Assembly (NCBI GenBank): GCA_947359465.1
Contig: OX375883.1
Location: forward strand, 88,034,911-88,098,910
Direction: 5' to 3'
Source of the DNA: Metellina segmentata
Taxonomy: Eukaryota; Arthropoda; Arachnida; Araneae; Tetragnathidae
DNA: 64,000 bases
In this document: positions 48,508-59,719 of the stretch, piece by piece
How positions within the stretch are numbered: position 1 is the stretch's first letter
How the letters are laid out: the number at the start of each line of letters is the position of its first letter
The notes under the pieces: generated by a model
Databases searched by the model: none
The model's input: only the letters and a program-made list of their open reading frames with translations
What the model was told of the DNA's origin: nothing
Program-made: the position numbers and the translations under genes

Positions 48508-51500
48508 AAATAGTATAAAACTAAAAGAGTAAATTAAGCTATTCACTATCACACTATACACATAAAACCTTTTGAGAATATATTTTTATGCTCTGACTAA
48601 TTAAAACTGAAATCAAGTATAATTTAATTGATGATTTGGTTTTGATGTGACTTTTTATCCCATGCACAATTTTTTTGCTTCATTCAGTATTTTATTTAAA
48701 TTTTTGTATGCATCTTAATGTTTATATGAAGTTTGTATCAGAATAATGTTACAGAATTTAAATCTATGTGGGTCAATTTTTACGATTCTACAATTTTTTT
48801 TTAAGGTTTATGCTTAAGCTGCTGGTTTTACTTTTTTGGTGCTTGAGCTTAACTGCTTCTGATCAAAATATATAAATGAACATCAATGCCTCAGTTATTT
48901 ATATAAGGTGTATTTATATACTTGAAATTAAAAATCTAAAAAATATCTACTTAAATAAATACTTAGTGTTAAATAATAGTATCGATTGAAATATGATTGA
49001 TAATTTACATGAATCTATTATTATCTGATATTACTTTTTAGTAGTTAAGTTTTTAAAATTATTTGCATTTGTGTTAAGTTTTGTATTTTGTTTTGTATTC
49101 AGAAACATTGTATTGGAATCAGTTTAATAGCATTTAATGAATATTGCTATCAGATACTGTCATCTGAATACTATTTTTTAAATGTATGAAATGAATTGGT
49201 TTTGAAATTTCGTTCATAAATACATAGTATCATGTATGTATATTTTTACTCAATCAGATATCTTACTGAATCGATAGTATTACTAAAGCAACTACTTAAT
49301 TGTACTTAAATGCGACCAAAGCATTTACTCATACTTTGTTATGTTTCAAAACCCACATTCATTAATAAAAATTTCTAATAACTATAAAAAAACTTTTGAA
49401 TCATTTATTTCCGATTCTCGGAAGAAATATATGTAAATCTCTTAAAACCACAAACCCTACTGCCTGTTCTTTGTATTTTGTGGTTGCATTCAAAGTCTTA
49501 TTTTATATTTGTACCTCTCAAGTTGTGATAATCACTGGGAAAAGTATTTTGCTCATTGTTTCTTCAAACTCTTTGATCTTTCATAGTATTAGATAATTCG
49601 TGTTTTTTTTTGGTGTAAAAAAAACTTAAGAATTTGATGAATCCCACTATTTTGAAGAGATTAAATGATTGTTGACATTATAAAGTTGAGAAATGAATTT
49701 GTTGACTTCCGTCCAGGTTTTTAAATTCAATGTTTTTTTACTACTTATTAGAGTATTATTGTTGATGTATTGTGTTATTTTTTGTATTGCTATGAATTTT
49801 TTGTTCTTGACTTTCCATAACTATTTATTTTATTGTTTACACATGTATTTCAATGATGCTATGCCATGAAAATGCTTGCAATACTTCCTGAACAAGAAAA
49901 ATAGGTTCTGAGATTTGTTTCTTTTTTTTACTTTTGTGTTGACTTATTTGGTTTATCCATATTAAAATTCTAAAATTGTGTAGTACATATACTAATTTAT
50001 GTAAACATTTCATTTAGTAGAATAATCTATTGGTTTTTTTCATGTTATCTTTTATAAGCTCTCATATATCATGTAAACCACCAGAATTTCTAAATGCAAT
50101 CTATTTTGATAACCAAAATACAGTAGATTATTCAAGGTGTTGTGGACAGATGCCATTTCATATAGCCAGAAACTCGTATATGGATATAGTAACAGAACAA
50201 CAATAGAACTAAATTTACCATTCTTACAGTAAATCTGTACGTAAGTTACCTTTTTAACTCTTTTGGAAAGCTGTTAATAGTTTTCTGTTACAGCATTTTC
50301 CTGTCTCTTTGTGCAAAATGTGCTCACTCATTCTCCAAGCTTAAAAATTTAAGTATACAATTTGGTGTGGACAACATACACACTTGGTTAATCAGAGACA
50401 GGAGTATCAAGGTTCTACTGCTTTTAATGTAAATACATTTTTCCATACATTTTCACATTTCATTTAAGTAATAGCTGTTACTGTAGTTTATTTTTTTTTA
50501 TTTAAGTAATATCTGTTACTAGATTCATAATTGCTCTTAAATTATACAGAATGCAAATAAAAGTGCAAGCAGATAAGAGTTCGTAAAAATAGTTTTCATA
50601 TTTCTTGTGAAACTAGTTCTCTGTCAAAGCTAATGATTCCTGTGTAATTTTAAAATGTTTAGGGTGGAAACAGTTCAAATTTGGAATATTGCATGTGCTA
50701 AAAGTATTGCATGTTTTGATGTTTTCAAGAAATTTGAAGATATGAAAGTATGATGGAAATTTATTGCTTGTACCTTTTTAAAACAAACAGTAGGTATGCC
50801 ATTTACCATATATTCCATGGTGCTACATTCTTTTTACACGAAGTACAATCATAAAATGATATTAAATAAAAAATATATTGATTTCTGCACGAGTGTTAAA
50901 GGTTCTCAACCAAACGTTTTAAAGTGTAGGGCTTATATGTGCAAGAGAAATTTCAATTTTAGAAAAGATTGTTAAATCTTGAGTTACAAAGCTATAGATT
51001 ATATCACTGACTTACAAGTGAAACAGTTAAGATTTACATGAAATTAGATTAGATTTAGCTTTTCTAGACCAGGATGTAGTGATCTAGACTGGTTAAGTGT
51101 GTGTACTAAGTTATTTTTTCTTCGAATGCAGGGACTATATTGAGAAACATGTGAGTAAAGCTTAAAGAGTATAACTTTTCCCCTTTCATTTTCTCAGAAC
51201 TTATTTTTGACTCAGTGTGTTCCACACTAATCTTACAAGTCCTACAATCTGAAGACAAATAGTATGTATTTGAAAGCGTCATTAGTTTTTACATACTCAT
51301 CACTTTCAAATATGTTATACTTATTGCAATTTCAATAAAGCTGTTTCAGTTTAGAACTTTAAAAATCAAAATTGCAAATACTGTCATTGCCCTCGATATG
51401 AGCTATTACGAAACAATTGTTATTCTGGTTTCTACACTTCAACCTGTAGTTTTCTTAGTATTCTTGCCCAATCAAACTATTTCTTTCAACTATAATAGAT

Positions 51501-52700
51501 ATAGCGTTTCAGCCTTCAAATGAAGTGCTTGTGAAAACAATTATACCCTTAGAAATTGCATGACTGTTGAAGTGTTTATAAATAAATACTTGTTTTTCTT
51601 GCTTGTCATCAGTACATTCAGAAAATACATGGACTTATTTATAATTCTTAAGATATATGAAAAATATTTATTTGCACTATTGATATCCATTATGTTGCAC
51701 AATTGCTTCTGATGTGAGATTTTTATAATATGAAGAAAATCTAAGTGGACTTCCAAGTACTGTATTTTAGTCAATTAAATATATTTATATTTGAACATTT
51801 TTTAATTAAAATCTTTAAACTTCAAAGTCTTAAAAAGTTTCTTAGGAATTTTTAGCTTTGGAAATAATATTTGTTATTTTTCTTCATTATATTCTATTTA
51901 AAAATCTGTTTTGTTGGATTGTTCTTAATATATAAATATTGTTTCGTGATTAACTTTAAATCACAAAAAGAATATTACCATCAATTCATTTATTCAGTAA
52001 GTATTACTATTATTAATTTGAATAATTTTAACTGCCAGTGTGTCCCAACTTCTGAACAGAAATTTAAATCCTCTACAATTTTATATGAACTAAAATAATT
52101 CGTGATTTATTGTGCTTGTACTTAAAGTACCTGGAATATTATCGCAAAGATACATCTGATTTTCATTAGATATTGAAAATTTAGTCTAGTGGATGGATCA
52201 AATTTCATTCATATACTTCTTTTTGAAATGCTTATTTTTTCTACGATTTGTTAACATGATTGATGCAATATGAATTTTTATTTCTGGTTTGTATGTAGTT
52301 GCAAAAGATTGAACTAGACATTGTAAAATTGCCTCAGAATTTTATTTTCTAGTGTATATTTTTTCTACAGTTTTTAGAACAGTTTACAATAAAAATCTTT
52401 TTGTACAAATCTGTTCCTCAGTATTTTTGTGTCATTAAATAAGATTTTAAATAAATTCTAGCTATTTAATTATAAAGGATAATTTTTATTTATTGAATTA
52501 TGGCCATTTTCTCAAAAAAATGCACTTTTATTCATGATAACAACAGTCTGGTAATCGAGTGATTCATACTAATCCCGGTTCAACAGGCTTCAAATTCCAG
52601 TATCAATATTTTAAGTGGTTTGGAATCCATTTATTAGCCATTGAGTATTAAAACTAGAACAAACTATTAAGATAATTGTAATTTGAAAGAATGTCAGTCA
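48508..52700 (+). other. POMT1 3' UTR and downstream flank
   Basis: No gene is recognised after the POMT1 stop at 48505-48507. Several AATAAA sites could end the transcript, for example near 50556, 51334 and 52389. The last is followed by a GT-rich stretch. I cannot choose among them from sequence alone. Confidence 0.4.
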
Positions 52701-53060
52701 TATACAAGGTCTATCCAGGAAGTATCCAGCCAGGTAATATGAAAACAAGATACATTGTTGGCATATTGTATTTTTCAAAATGGGCACCTTTGGAAGCTTA
52801 GACACTTCCACACACCTTTCCAAATACTGTGAAGGCCATTGATGGAATCGCCCACAAGATCCAGTCTGAACTTTCAGAGGTGATTTTAACTTTGGGAAAA
52901 GCAAGAAATCACAGTGTACAAATCTTGGCTGAGCCATATGAGTGATTTGAATTTTCCAAAATACTTGGCTCGAGATGCTATTAATAAGCAGGTTCTTTAG
53001 TGATGAACCTGCCAATTTCAACTGACCACATCTGCAGTCATACTTTGTGCAGCATCGCTC
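52700..53060 (-). mobile_element. mariner-type transposase C-terminal remnant
   Basis: The minus strand encodes VHCDFLLFPKLKSPLKV, resembling the mariner signature around its third catalytic acid (PDLAPCDF-LFPKLK). It is followed by a segment with QYLERCVEVSKL and the closing YYLAGYFLDRPC. The outer end TACAAGGTCTATCCAGGAAG (from 52704) looks like the terminal inverted repeat. The N-terminal two thirds of the transposase are absent. Confidence 0.55.
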
Positions 53061-55480
53061 ATCTTGGTAAGAATTCTTTAATTATTTAGCGTGAAAGTAC
53101 AATTGTGATGCCCTCCTTCACAATAAAATTGGTTGAGTCTGGTGCAGTTTTATATCCCTTGCACCATAAATCCCCAACGAACCAACTTTCACAAAAAACA
53201 GTCGACACGATCTTGATGTTGCTACAACTTAGACGAGGAAAACTAGGTGTGTTCTAGTGAAGACTTAATCAATCTAAAGTTTTCACAGATGAATTTTAAA
53301 GTTTAATGCAAAATGTTATGCAAATTCGCTGCTCGGACGTTGCAAATATGACGCTCACAGAACATATGTTCACTCATGAGCATCTAACACCCCCAACTGC
53401 TTAATCCAGTTGGTTTGGGATTTTTCATGCATGTTCATAAACGGCAACCAAGAAGAGGGGATAGTTATAGATGTTGCCTATTAGCAATACCTGGAATAGT
53501 GGTCAACCAAGGAAAGGAACTGCCTCTTTCATAATCAATTATTCCTACAGAATATTCAGTTAAAAGACAATTCAAGATAGTATTTCAAAAACTGAACAGT
53601 TCCTTTACATTAAATTTACTAACTGTATGTTTTGACTACTAGAATATTATTATGCACTTATTCGACATTATATATAGAATCTATTCCTAAGAAATTTTAC
53701 TATGGTGCAAATATATTTTGATTTTGAGGAGATATACTTAAAAAGAAGAAATGTTTTTAAGTGAAAAACAAGTGCAATTTGAGGGAATTTTCCACATTTT
53801 TGTCATCAAATTCCAACTACTTTCTCCCAAACGTGCCGACTATTATATAAAATTTAATAGCTCTTTATCTGAAAACATTAATGAAATAGTTCAATCAAAA
53901 CTGATTGTAATCAAAATTTAATTCAAACAAATGGCATGAATTCAATTCAAAAAGTATTAAAATATAATTCTTGAAGATTTCTCTGAATACTTTGCATTAA
54001 TTTAAAACTAATTTACACTTTCTGTAACTAAGCACACACAGTTGTTACATTTTAGGTGAATATAATCGGATTATTTATTTAATTTCAGGTAATGAAAAAA
54101 TAGTATTTCTGAATTAACATAATGAACCAAACAAATCATTCACACAAAATGTGTTAGATATGTCGAGTTTTTATTAACTGAAATTTTTGTCTATTTGCTC
54201 TAGATGGTTTAAATTAATGCAGAATTTTGTGCAAATTTATTTTCATTAAAATTTCAAACAGATAAGATTTTCGAAAGCAGTTTAAAAATTTAGAATGGTA
54301 ACAATTTAAAGTAATGTCAAGTGATAAATAGATATTTGTATAAAATGATGAAGCTACTGGATTATGATTTAAGCATACCATAAGCAAATTAAGTAGTCAA
54401 TGTTTATATATATCTAAAATTTTCAAAAATCATGTATATGTTTTCATACCTTTTATTTGAAAACACCTTTAAACATTTTACAAAAATTTCAATACAAAAA
54501 CAAACATTAAATATTTAATAAATATAAACCTGACTTTAACAGTCATATTTAAACAAGAAATAAATTTTATACTCTGTTGTGAGTGATAGTTGATTTTTAA
54601 ACAATGTCAAAATATTTCAGTAAAAAGCTAATTTGTTGAAAAAATATATACTCTCAGTTTGAGTCTTCTAAACTTCTTATTTACATCCAAGATGGCAATT
54701 TTCAATTTATCAAATTTTAAAAATGAATTATTTTTTCCTGTAAGGAGACATTAGTGAAAAAGCAACAAAACCACTAAATGCGTAAAAGTTCTGTTCCCCT
54801 TTTTTAATTGCAATTTTTTTAATAGAAAATAACTACGGCAAATCTTAGTAAAAGGTAATTTATATCAGCACATAGGCTGAATAAAAAATTATAACAAACA
54901 TACAGGAATGGAATTCTTAGCTGATATTAAAGGATGCCAAATATAACATTTTATCATAAATATGTAATTCATTAACAAGATTGAGCAACCCAGGTCTATA
55001 GCATAGGATCTTCCCAAGTGCAACTGGTTCAGAAATCAATCGACATCAAGTTCAATAACAAGTGTAAGAGTCAAATTGAAACGAGAGAATAATCATCAGA
55101 ACAAATTCTAAAATATATTACAAAAAGCCAGGGCAAAACAAATCCTGGGGCCAAGTCGCCTAAAAAATTTGGTCTGGGGCCTAGATTTTCTGTTTCTGTA
55201 AAAAAAACGTTCATTTTTCATGATAAAAATGTGATTTTTCAGGCCATATCATAAATATAGCCCATAAAAGGTCAAAATGGAGCAAATTGTCTAATGTAAT
55301 AATAAAAATGTTATTTTTATGGCCTCAGTTACACTATAAATAGCATATTATTTACTGTGTAATACTGTAATGTACTCAGTGTTTGAAAAAATATTAGTAT
55401 ATGTATTGCAAGGGTCCTAGCTCCTAAAAAATTCGGGTGACTCTTGAATTTTTTTTTGTCATTCCCTGCATAAAACCATT
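53061..55480. other. Noncoding stretch with SINE-B scraps
   Basis: A SINE-B-like tail lies at about 53095-53185 (CCTTGCACCATAAATCCCC, AACGAACC). A degenerate segment at 55135-55480 begins CCAGGGCAAAACAAATCC and closes near GTCATTCCCTGC, which may be another inverted-terminus relic. I see no gene. Confidence 0.4.
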
Positions 55481-55499
55481 TATTAGCATGTTGTTGGAG

Positions 55500-55575
55500 G
55501 TTGATTGTTTTGAGTTTTTATGGCGCAGGGACTAAATTTGGTCATGCAGCACCAGACACATATGTTGGAGGACCA
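55500..55575 (-). repeat. SINE-B tail, minus strand
   Basis: The complement reads GTGTCTGGTGCTGCATGACC, then GTCCCTGCGCCATAAAAACTC and AAAACAATCAACC. This is the tail of the second SINE family in reverse orientation. Confidence 0.5.
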
Positions 55576-56407
55576 GAAAAATAAAAAGGAACATACCAAA
55601 TGTCTAAAACAGAAGAATTTGCAACCATGTTTTTCCATTGCTCAATCATCTGAACATTATTCATTGTGGCACTATAAGTGCAGAATTGTAAATCCACTTG
55701 ATAACTTAAACAGTTAATTTCAAATTAATAGTATTAGATAGAACAACTTTTTCATCTCATCCTATGGCATGTACTGGTTTCAATTATATTTGAAGTTAGA
55801 TACAGTCAATCAATTCAGCTGGGTTTTTTTTTTTAATTTTAGGTACAAGTTTCATTTGTTGAAAAATTTGAAAGAATTTCATTGTTAGTTGCAAAAAATA
55901 CAGGTAATAAAAATGAAATGCTATCCCATGCATGGAATTAAAGATATTGCTGAATAAAAGTTATATATTTTTTAATAAAGTGCATAACATGTGGCCAAAT
56001 AATAAAAGCAAATTTTCTTTTCAGATTTACAAAAAGGAGAAATGTAAACATAACAAAAAATACAACAATGATTTTTCCAATAATTTTAAATTATTAACTA
56101 AATATATTACACATTTCAAACAGTATGTCAGTCATGTGAAAATAAAGTGGACATTTTTTGCTCCAAGACTTCTCTTTCAATGATACATTCATTGTTATTG
56201 ATAAATGTAGAAAATAATTTTTATCATTCATAATGCTGATCAAACAGTATCCTAAAAGTGGATTATTTTTTTATGGTAAAACAGTTTTCAAATACATTTT
56301 GTTGGGATTTTGTGTGAAGTTCACTGTAACAATATAAATTGCAGAATTATAGAAATAAGTATTCATGATTAATGTTGGAAACCACGAACACAGGAGGGCT
56401 GACTTTT
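55576..56407 (-). other. DHRS4-like gene 3' flank
   Basis: This AT-rich sequence lies downstream of the dehydrogenase on the minus strand. No poly(A) tract abuts the stop codon, so there is no direct sign of a recent processed retrocopy. No other feature is recognised. Confidence 0.4.
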
Positions 56408-57244
56408 CTACAAACGAGAGAAGTAACCTCCAGCTACAACAAAACTCTCTCCAGTAATGTAGGAAGCATCCTCAGAGCAAAGGAAAGACACGATTCCAGC
56501 ACAATCATCAGGTTTGCCTATCTTCCTCATAGGTATCATCTGATTAATAACTTCTTGTGAATGAGAATTGGATGTAAGACTGCTGCTAAACTTAGTATCA
56601 ATGATGCCAGGACAGAGACAGTTGACTCTTATATTATCTGCACTACACTGTGCAGCTGCAGCCTTTGTAAGGCCAAGCAGGGCTGTTTTGCTCACAGAAT
56701 AGGCCCCAATTATTTCCATCGGCTTGTAAGCAGCTATTGACGACACATAGACGATGGATCCACCGCCACGTTTTTCAATCAAACGAACTGCTGCTTGTGT
56801 CAGAAGGAAGGCAGCTTTTACGTTCGTGTCGAAAATCTTATCCCAAGCGTCCTCAGGTGTGTCTAGAACTTGGCACATGACAGGATTAACAGCAGCGTTG
56901 CTGACTAATATATCGATTCCACCAAACTTGGCAACAGCAAAATCCAACAGAAGCTGCCTGTCGTCTTCTTTTCCAACATGGCAGGGTATACCAGCTACTT
57001 TATCACTGATCAATTTGATCTCCGAGACTGCTTTTTCCACTTTTTCTTTTTTCCTGCTGCTAATAACAACAGAGGCCCCGTCAACGGCCAAACGCTTGGC
57101 AATGGCGAAACCAATGCCTTCGGTTGAGGCGGTGACAACAGCAACTTTGCCAGCAAGTTTTGGTTGCAATTGAGACATATTTCTGAGTTGGTTGGGCATC
57201 AACTTGGAAAGGCTGGTTAATTTGTTAAAGGCACCTCGTAGCAT
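56408..57244 (-). CDS. DHRS4: Dehydrogenase/reductase SDR family member 4-like, single exon
   Basis: This is a complete 278-residue short-chain dehydrogenase/reductase, very close in sequence to vertebrate DHRS4, an NADPH-dependent carbonyl/retinal reductase of peroxisomes. The nucleotide-binding motif is TASTEGIG (38-45), the DHRS4-type variant of TGxxxGIG. SNAAVNP lies at 115-121, Asn141 in NVKA, and the catalytic Ser169, Tyr182 and Lys186 (YSVSK) are at normal spacing. PGIIDT lies at 212-217 and SFLCSEDASYITGE at 253-266. The last three residues are SRL (276-278), a peroxisomal targeting signal. The first 30 residues are basic and amphipathic-looking with internal Met codons at 16 and 23, so the peroxisomal form might start downstream. 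There are no introns, in contrast to the neighbouring genes, and no frame damage, so it is probably functional. Confidence 0.95.
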   Translation of the reverse strand: MLRGAFNKLTSLSKLMPNQLRNMSQLQPKLAGKVAVVTASTEGIGFAIAKRLAVDGASVVISSRKKEKVEKAVSEIKLISDKVAGIPCHVGKEDDRQLLLDFAVAKFGGIDILVSNAAVNPVMCQVLDTPEDAWDKIFDTNVKAAFLLTQAAVRLIEKRGGGSIVYVSSIAAYKPMEIIGAYSVSKTALLGLTKAAAAQCSADNIRVNCLCPGIIDTKFSSSLTSNSHSQEVINQMIPMRKIGKPDDCAGIVSFLCSEDASYITGESFVVAGGYFSRL

Positions 57245-57830
57245 TCTTTTTAATGAAGCATGTGTTATTTAGAATATAAACTAGCAAAATTCAAGTGTTA
57301 TCACGTGTATCTTTATTATCAAAGTCGAGATACGTAAAAAAAGTAAGATAACAGATTTTATTTTGAAATAAATGACTGAATTTTTTCACCTGTTCTATCT
57401 CAGAGATATATTTTTAATTAACAAGAAAACAAAAATTGCTTTGCGCTTCTTCGTGCGATTCCAATCAAGTTTTCACATCTAGTTTCCTTGTTTTCCTAGA
57501 TCCTTATCATTATATTATTTACACCTTGCTCTTATTGTTGTTTGACAAGTGTATTGGAGGTTTATCACTTTCTCTTTGACATTTTCACCTGACTTGATCG
57601 TACAGTGGCTCCCAAAAGTGTGGTCGTCGTCAATAGCCCGTTGTCTTGCTTCAATTTGACTTTACAAAAAGTGTTGTAGCCTGGATTCGAATACGAATAT
57701 CAAGTCCAATATTTTTTCATAGCATTTGCATGTGATTCTGAATAAAACCTAAATTTTTTTTCAATATTATCATTTTCTTATTATAAAAATAGAAATGCAC
57801 AGGCAGAGAAAGAATACATCACATAAACTC
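57245..57830. other. DHRS4-like upstream flank
   Basis: This holds the presumed promoter and 5' UTR of the minus-strand dehydrogenase. A short SINE-A scrap (GTCGTCAATAGCCCGTTGTC) lies at about 57627-57650. No TATA box or second exon can be supported. Confidence 0.4.
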
Positions 57831-58105
57831 TGGATCGGATCGGAAGGTTCCAGGTTCGGGTATGGATGTTTGTAAGCTTATGGTGCACCTTAAATCTGTC
57901 GTGGCCGAAAGTCCTCACGTTGGGTAGGTGTGGAAGTTTGGAGAGTGGGGTGCCAGCTCAGGTGTTACCTCGTCATCTGACCGTGATTCAAAATTACGAG
58001 TGTTGTCCTCGGATCATTCCCTCAAGGGATTGATCTCGGAAATTCGTCAAAAACCCGTTGTGTTGCTCTAGTACGACGTTAACACAAAATTACCATTACC
58101 AGATA
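57830..58105 (+). repeat. SINE-A copy with eroded head
   Basis: Only GGATCGGAAGGTTCCAGG of the tRNA-like head remains. The body through TTGCTCTAGTACGACGTTAAC and ACCATTACC is well preserved. Confidence 0.75.
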
Positions 58106-58240
58106 AATTCATAAATAAAATTATTGTCAGTAACTTTGTTATTTATGCTTTGTGGTAAGATTTAAAAATCGTTTGGCTTTAATCTTTGCTTGCTTGTGCT
58201 ATTTATTTCAAAATGTCTCATAGTCGTAGGTAATTGGTAA

Positions 58241-58508
58241 TTTTTAATCAACGTCGTACTAGAGCAACGCAGCGGGCTTGTGACGATGGTTAGGAATCAA
58301 TCCTCTAAGGGAATGATTCGAGGACAACACCACGTAATTTTGAACCACGGTCAGATGACGAGGCAGCTCCTGAGATGGCACCCCACTCTCCAAACTTGCA
58401 CAACTACCCAACATGAGTACTTTCGGCCACGACAGATTTAAAGTGAACCAGACACCTCTACACCATACGCTTGCAAACATCCATGCATGGCCCGGATTCA
58501 AAGCAGGA
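58241..58508 (-). repeat. SINE-A copy, minus strand, abutting Tc1
   Basis: The complement runs from a head with a degenerate B box near 58490-58505 to AACGTCGTACTAGAGCAACG at 58250-58270, which is the family 3' end. It directly abuts the Tc1 transposase fragment, so it inserted into or replaced the 5' end of that element. The 98-codon minus-strand open frame here is a SINE artefact. Confidence 0.75.
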
Positions 58509-59006
58509 ACATAATCGCAAGAAAAGAGCATTGGATATTGATTATTTTTCATCATATTTGTGGTAAATCAATTCGGAATACCGCAAAATTAGTAAATTTA
58601 TCCCATACTACGATGCAGTTTGTGATAAAATTCTTCAAAAAAGAAAATAGGATCGAAAACAAGGTAAGAAAAGGTCGCCCGGTTAAGCAAGCTCAACGTG
58701 AGATCAGAGATTTATAGCTAGAAATTTTTTGAAAAATACACGTTTGAGTGCTGTAAAATTCTCTACGTAAGTTACTGAAGAATTTTCTACTTCAATTTCA
58801 TTTGAAACTGTTCGACGAGAGCTCAGATCAGCTGGATTAAATAAAGGTTCTGCCCGTAGAAAATTTTTTGTTGGTGGATAAAATTGAAAGCTTAGGTTTT
58901 CCTTCACAAAATCAATGACAAATAAGCCCAACATAAATTGGAATCATGTCTTATTTGCGTTTGGAAGCAAATTTAACGTGTTTGGTCCCGATGGGCGTAT
59001 ATGGAG
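58509..59006 (+). pseudogene. Tc1-like transposase, 5' part of a split copy
   Basis: The first segment encodes a helix-turn-helix region (SIRNTAKLVNLSHTTMQFVI) and a GRP-type hook (RKGRPVK) typical of Tc1 DNA-binding domains. After a stop at 58715-58717, further pieces occur in other frames: a TVRRELRSAGL-like stretch, then NWNHVLFAF, then FNVFGPDGRIW. The last corresponds to the region just after the second catalytic acid. Several stops and shifts disable it. It is interrupted at 59006 by a hAT-type insertion and resumes at 62206. Confidence 0.75.
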
Positions 59007-59427
59007 AAGGGATGACAACTCTCAGAAAATAACCGGTTTTCGGTAAACCGGGTTTTCTTTCATCCGGTTATTACTGCCCCGGTTATACCGAGTCAAAAGA
59101 ACGGTTTTAAAAATAACCGATTTTTAAAAACTTCAAGGTGTTTCTATTTAGTTGTATATAAAACATGCTAAATGTTGTTAACTGTTTTTATTTATCACAT
59201 AACTGAATCAAAAATTCACATCAATTTTAAAGCAAACCTAATAAACTTTGAGGTAAAATAGTCAAAACGGTAATGGACTGTCAAGCGATTAGCAACTTGA
59301 AGGTACTTAATCAATAGCTGATTTAACTGATCCAGAAATTTATAAAATTTTTACGTATAAAGGTTTGAATTTTTATTGTGGGCACTCAATTCATTTACTC
59401 TCTCTCTCTCTCTCTCTCTCTTAAAGG

Positions 59428-59607
59428 TTAAAAGGAAAAAATATTTAAACATACTTTGTGATCTTGAAAATTGGGATGTTTGTACTGGAGATGTTGCCGT
59501 AAATTCGAGGTTCCTCCTCCACTTTTAATTGGTTTCAGGCAAAAATTACACTGTGCTTCGTTTTTATTTAATTTAGCAAAATATTTCCAAACATTCGACG
59601 AAGGCAT
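59428..59607 (-). pseudogene. BED-type zinc-finger exon of a hAT transposase
   Basis: The ATG at 59607-59605 opens a 59-codon frame. W7 and F10 are followed by Cys20, Cys23, His39 and His44 (CNFCLKPIK, then SNLRQHLQYKH), the Cys2-His2 layout of BED fingers in ZBED and hAT transposases. The last recognisable residue (QDHK) sits just before a consensus donor GTATGT at 59454, so this was probably exon 1 of a spliced transposase. No downstream catalytic exon is visible inside element A. A TC dinucleotide run lies at 59399-59420. Confidence 0.7.
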
Positions 59608-59719
59608 AGCGTTCAGATAATGGGATAAAAACTGTGAATCTCAGTGTCCGTAACTAATAATTACATAAATAGAACGTTATCAGAGGAAGGGAATAATAAA
59701 AATGACTAACTGCATAGAC

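Noticed and set aside
56754..57173. Plus-strand 139-codon open frame
   Set aside because: It is antisense to the DHRS4-like coding sequence and has no domain of its own.
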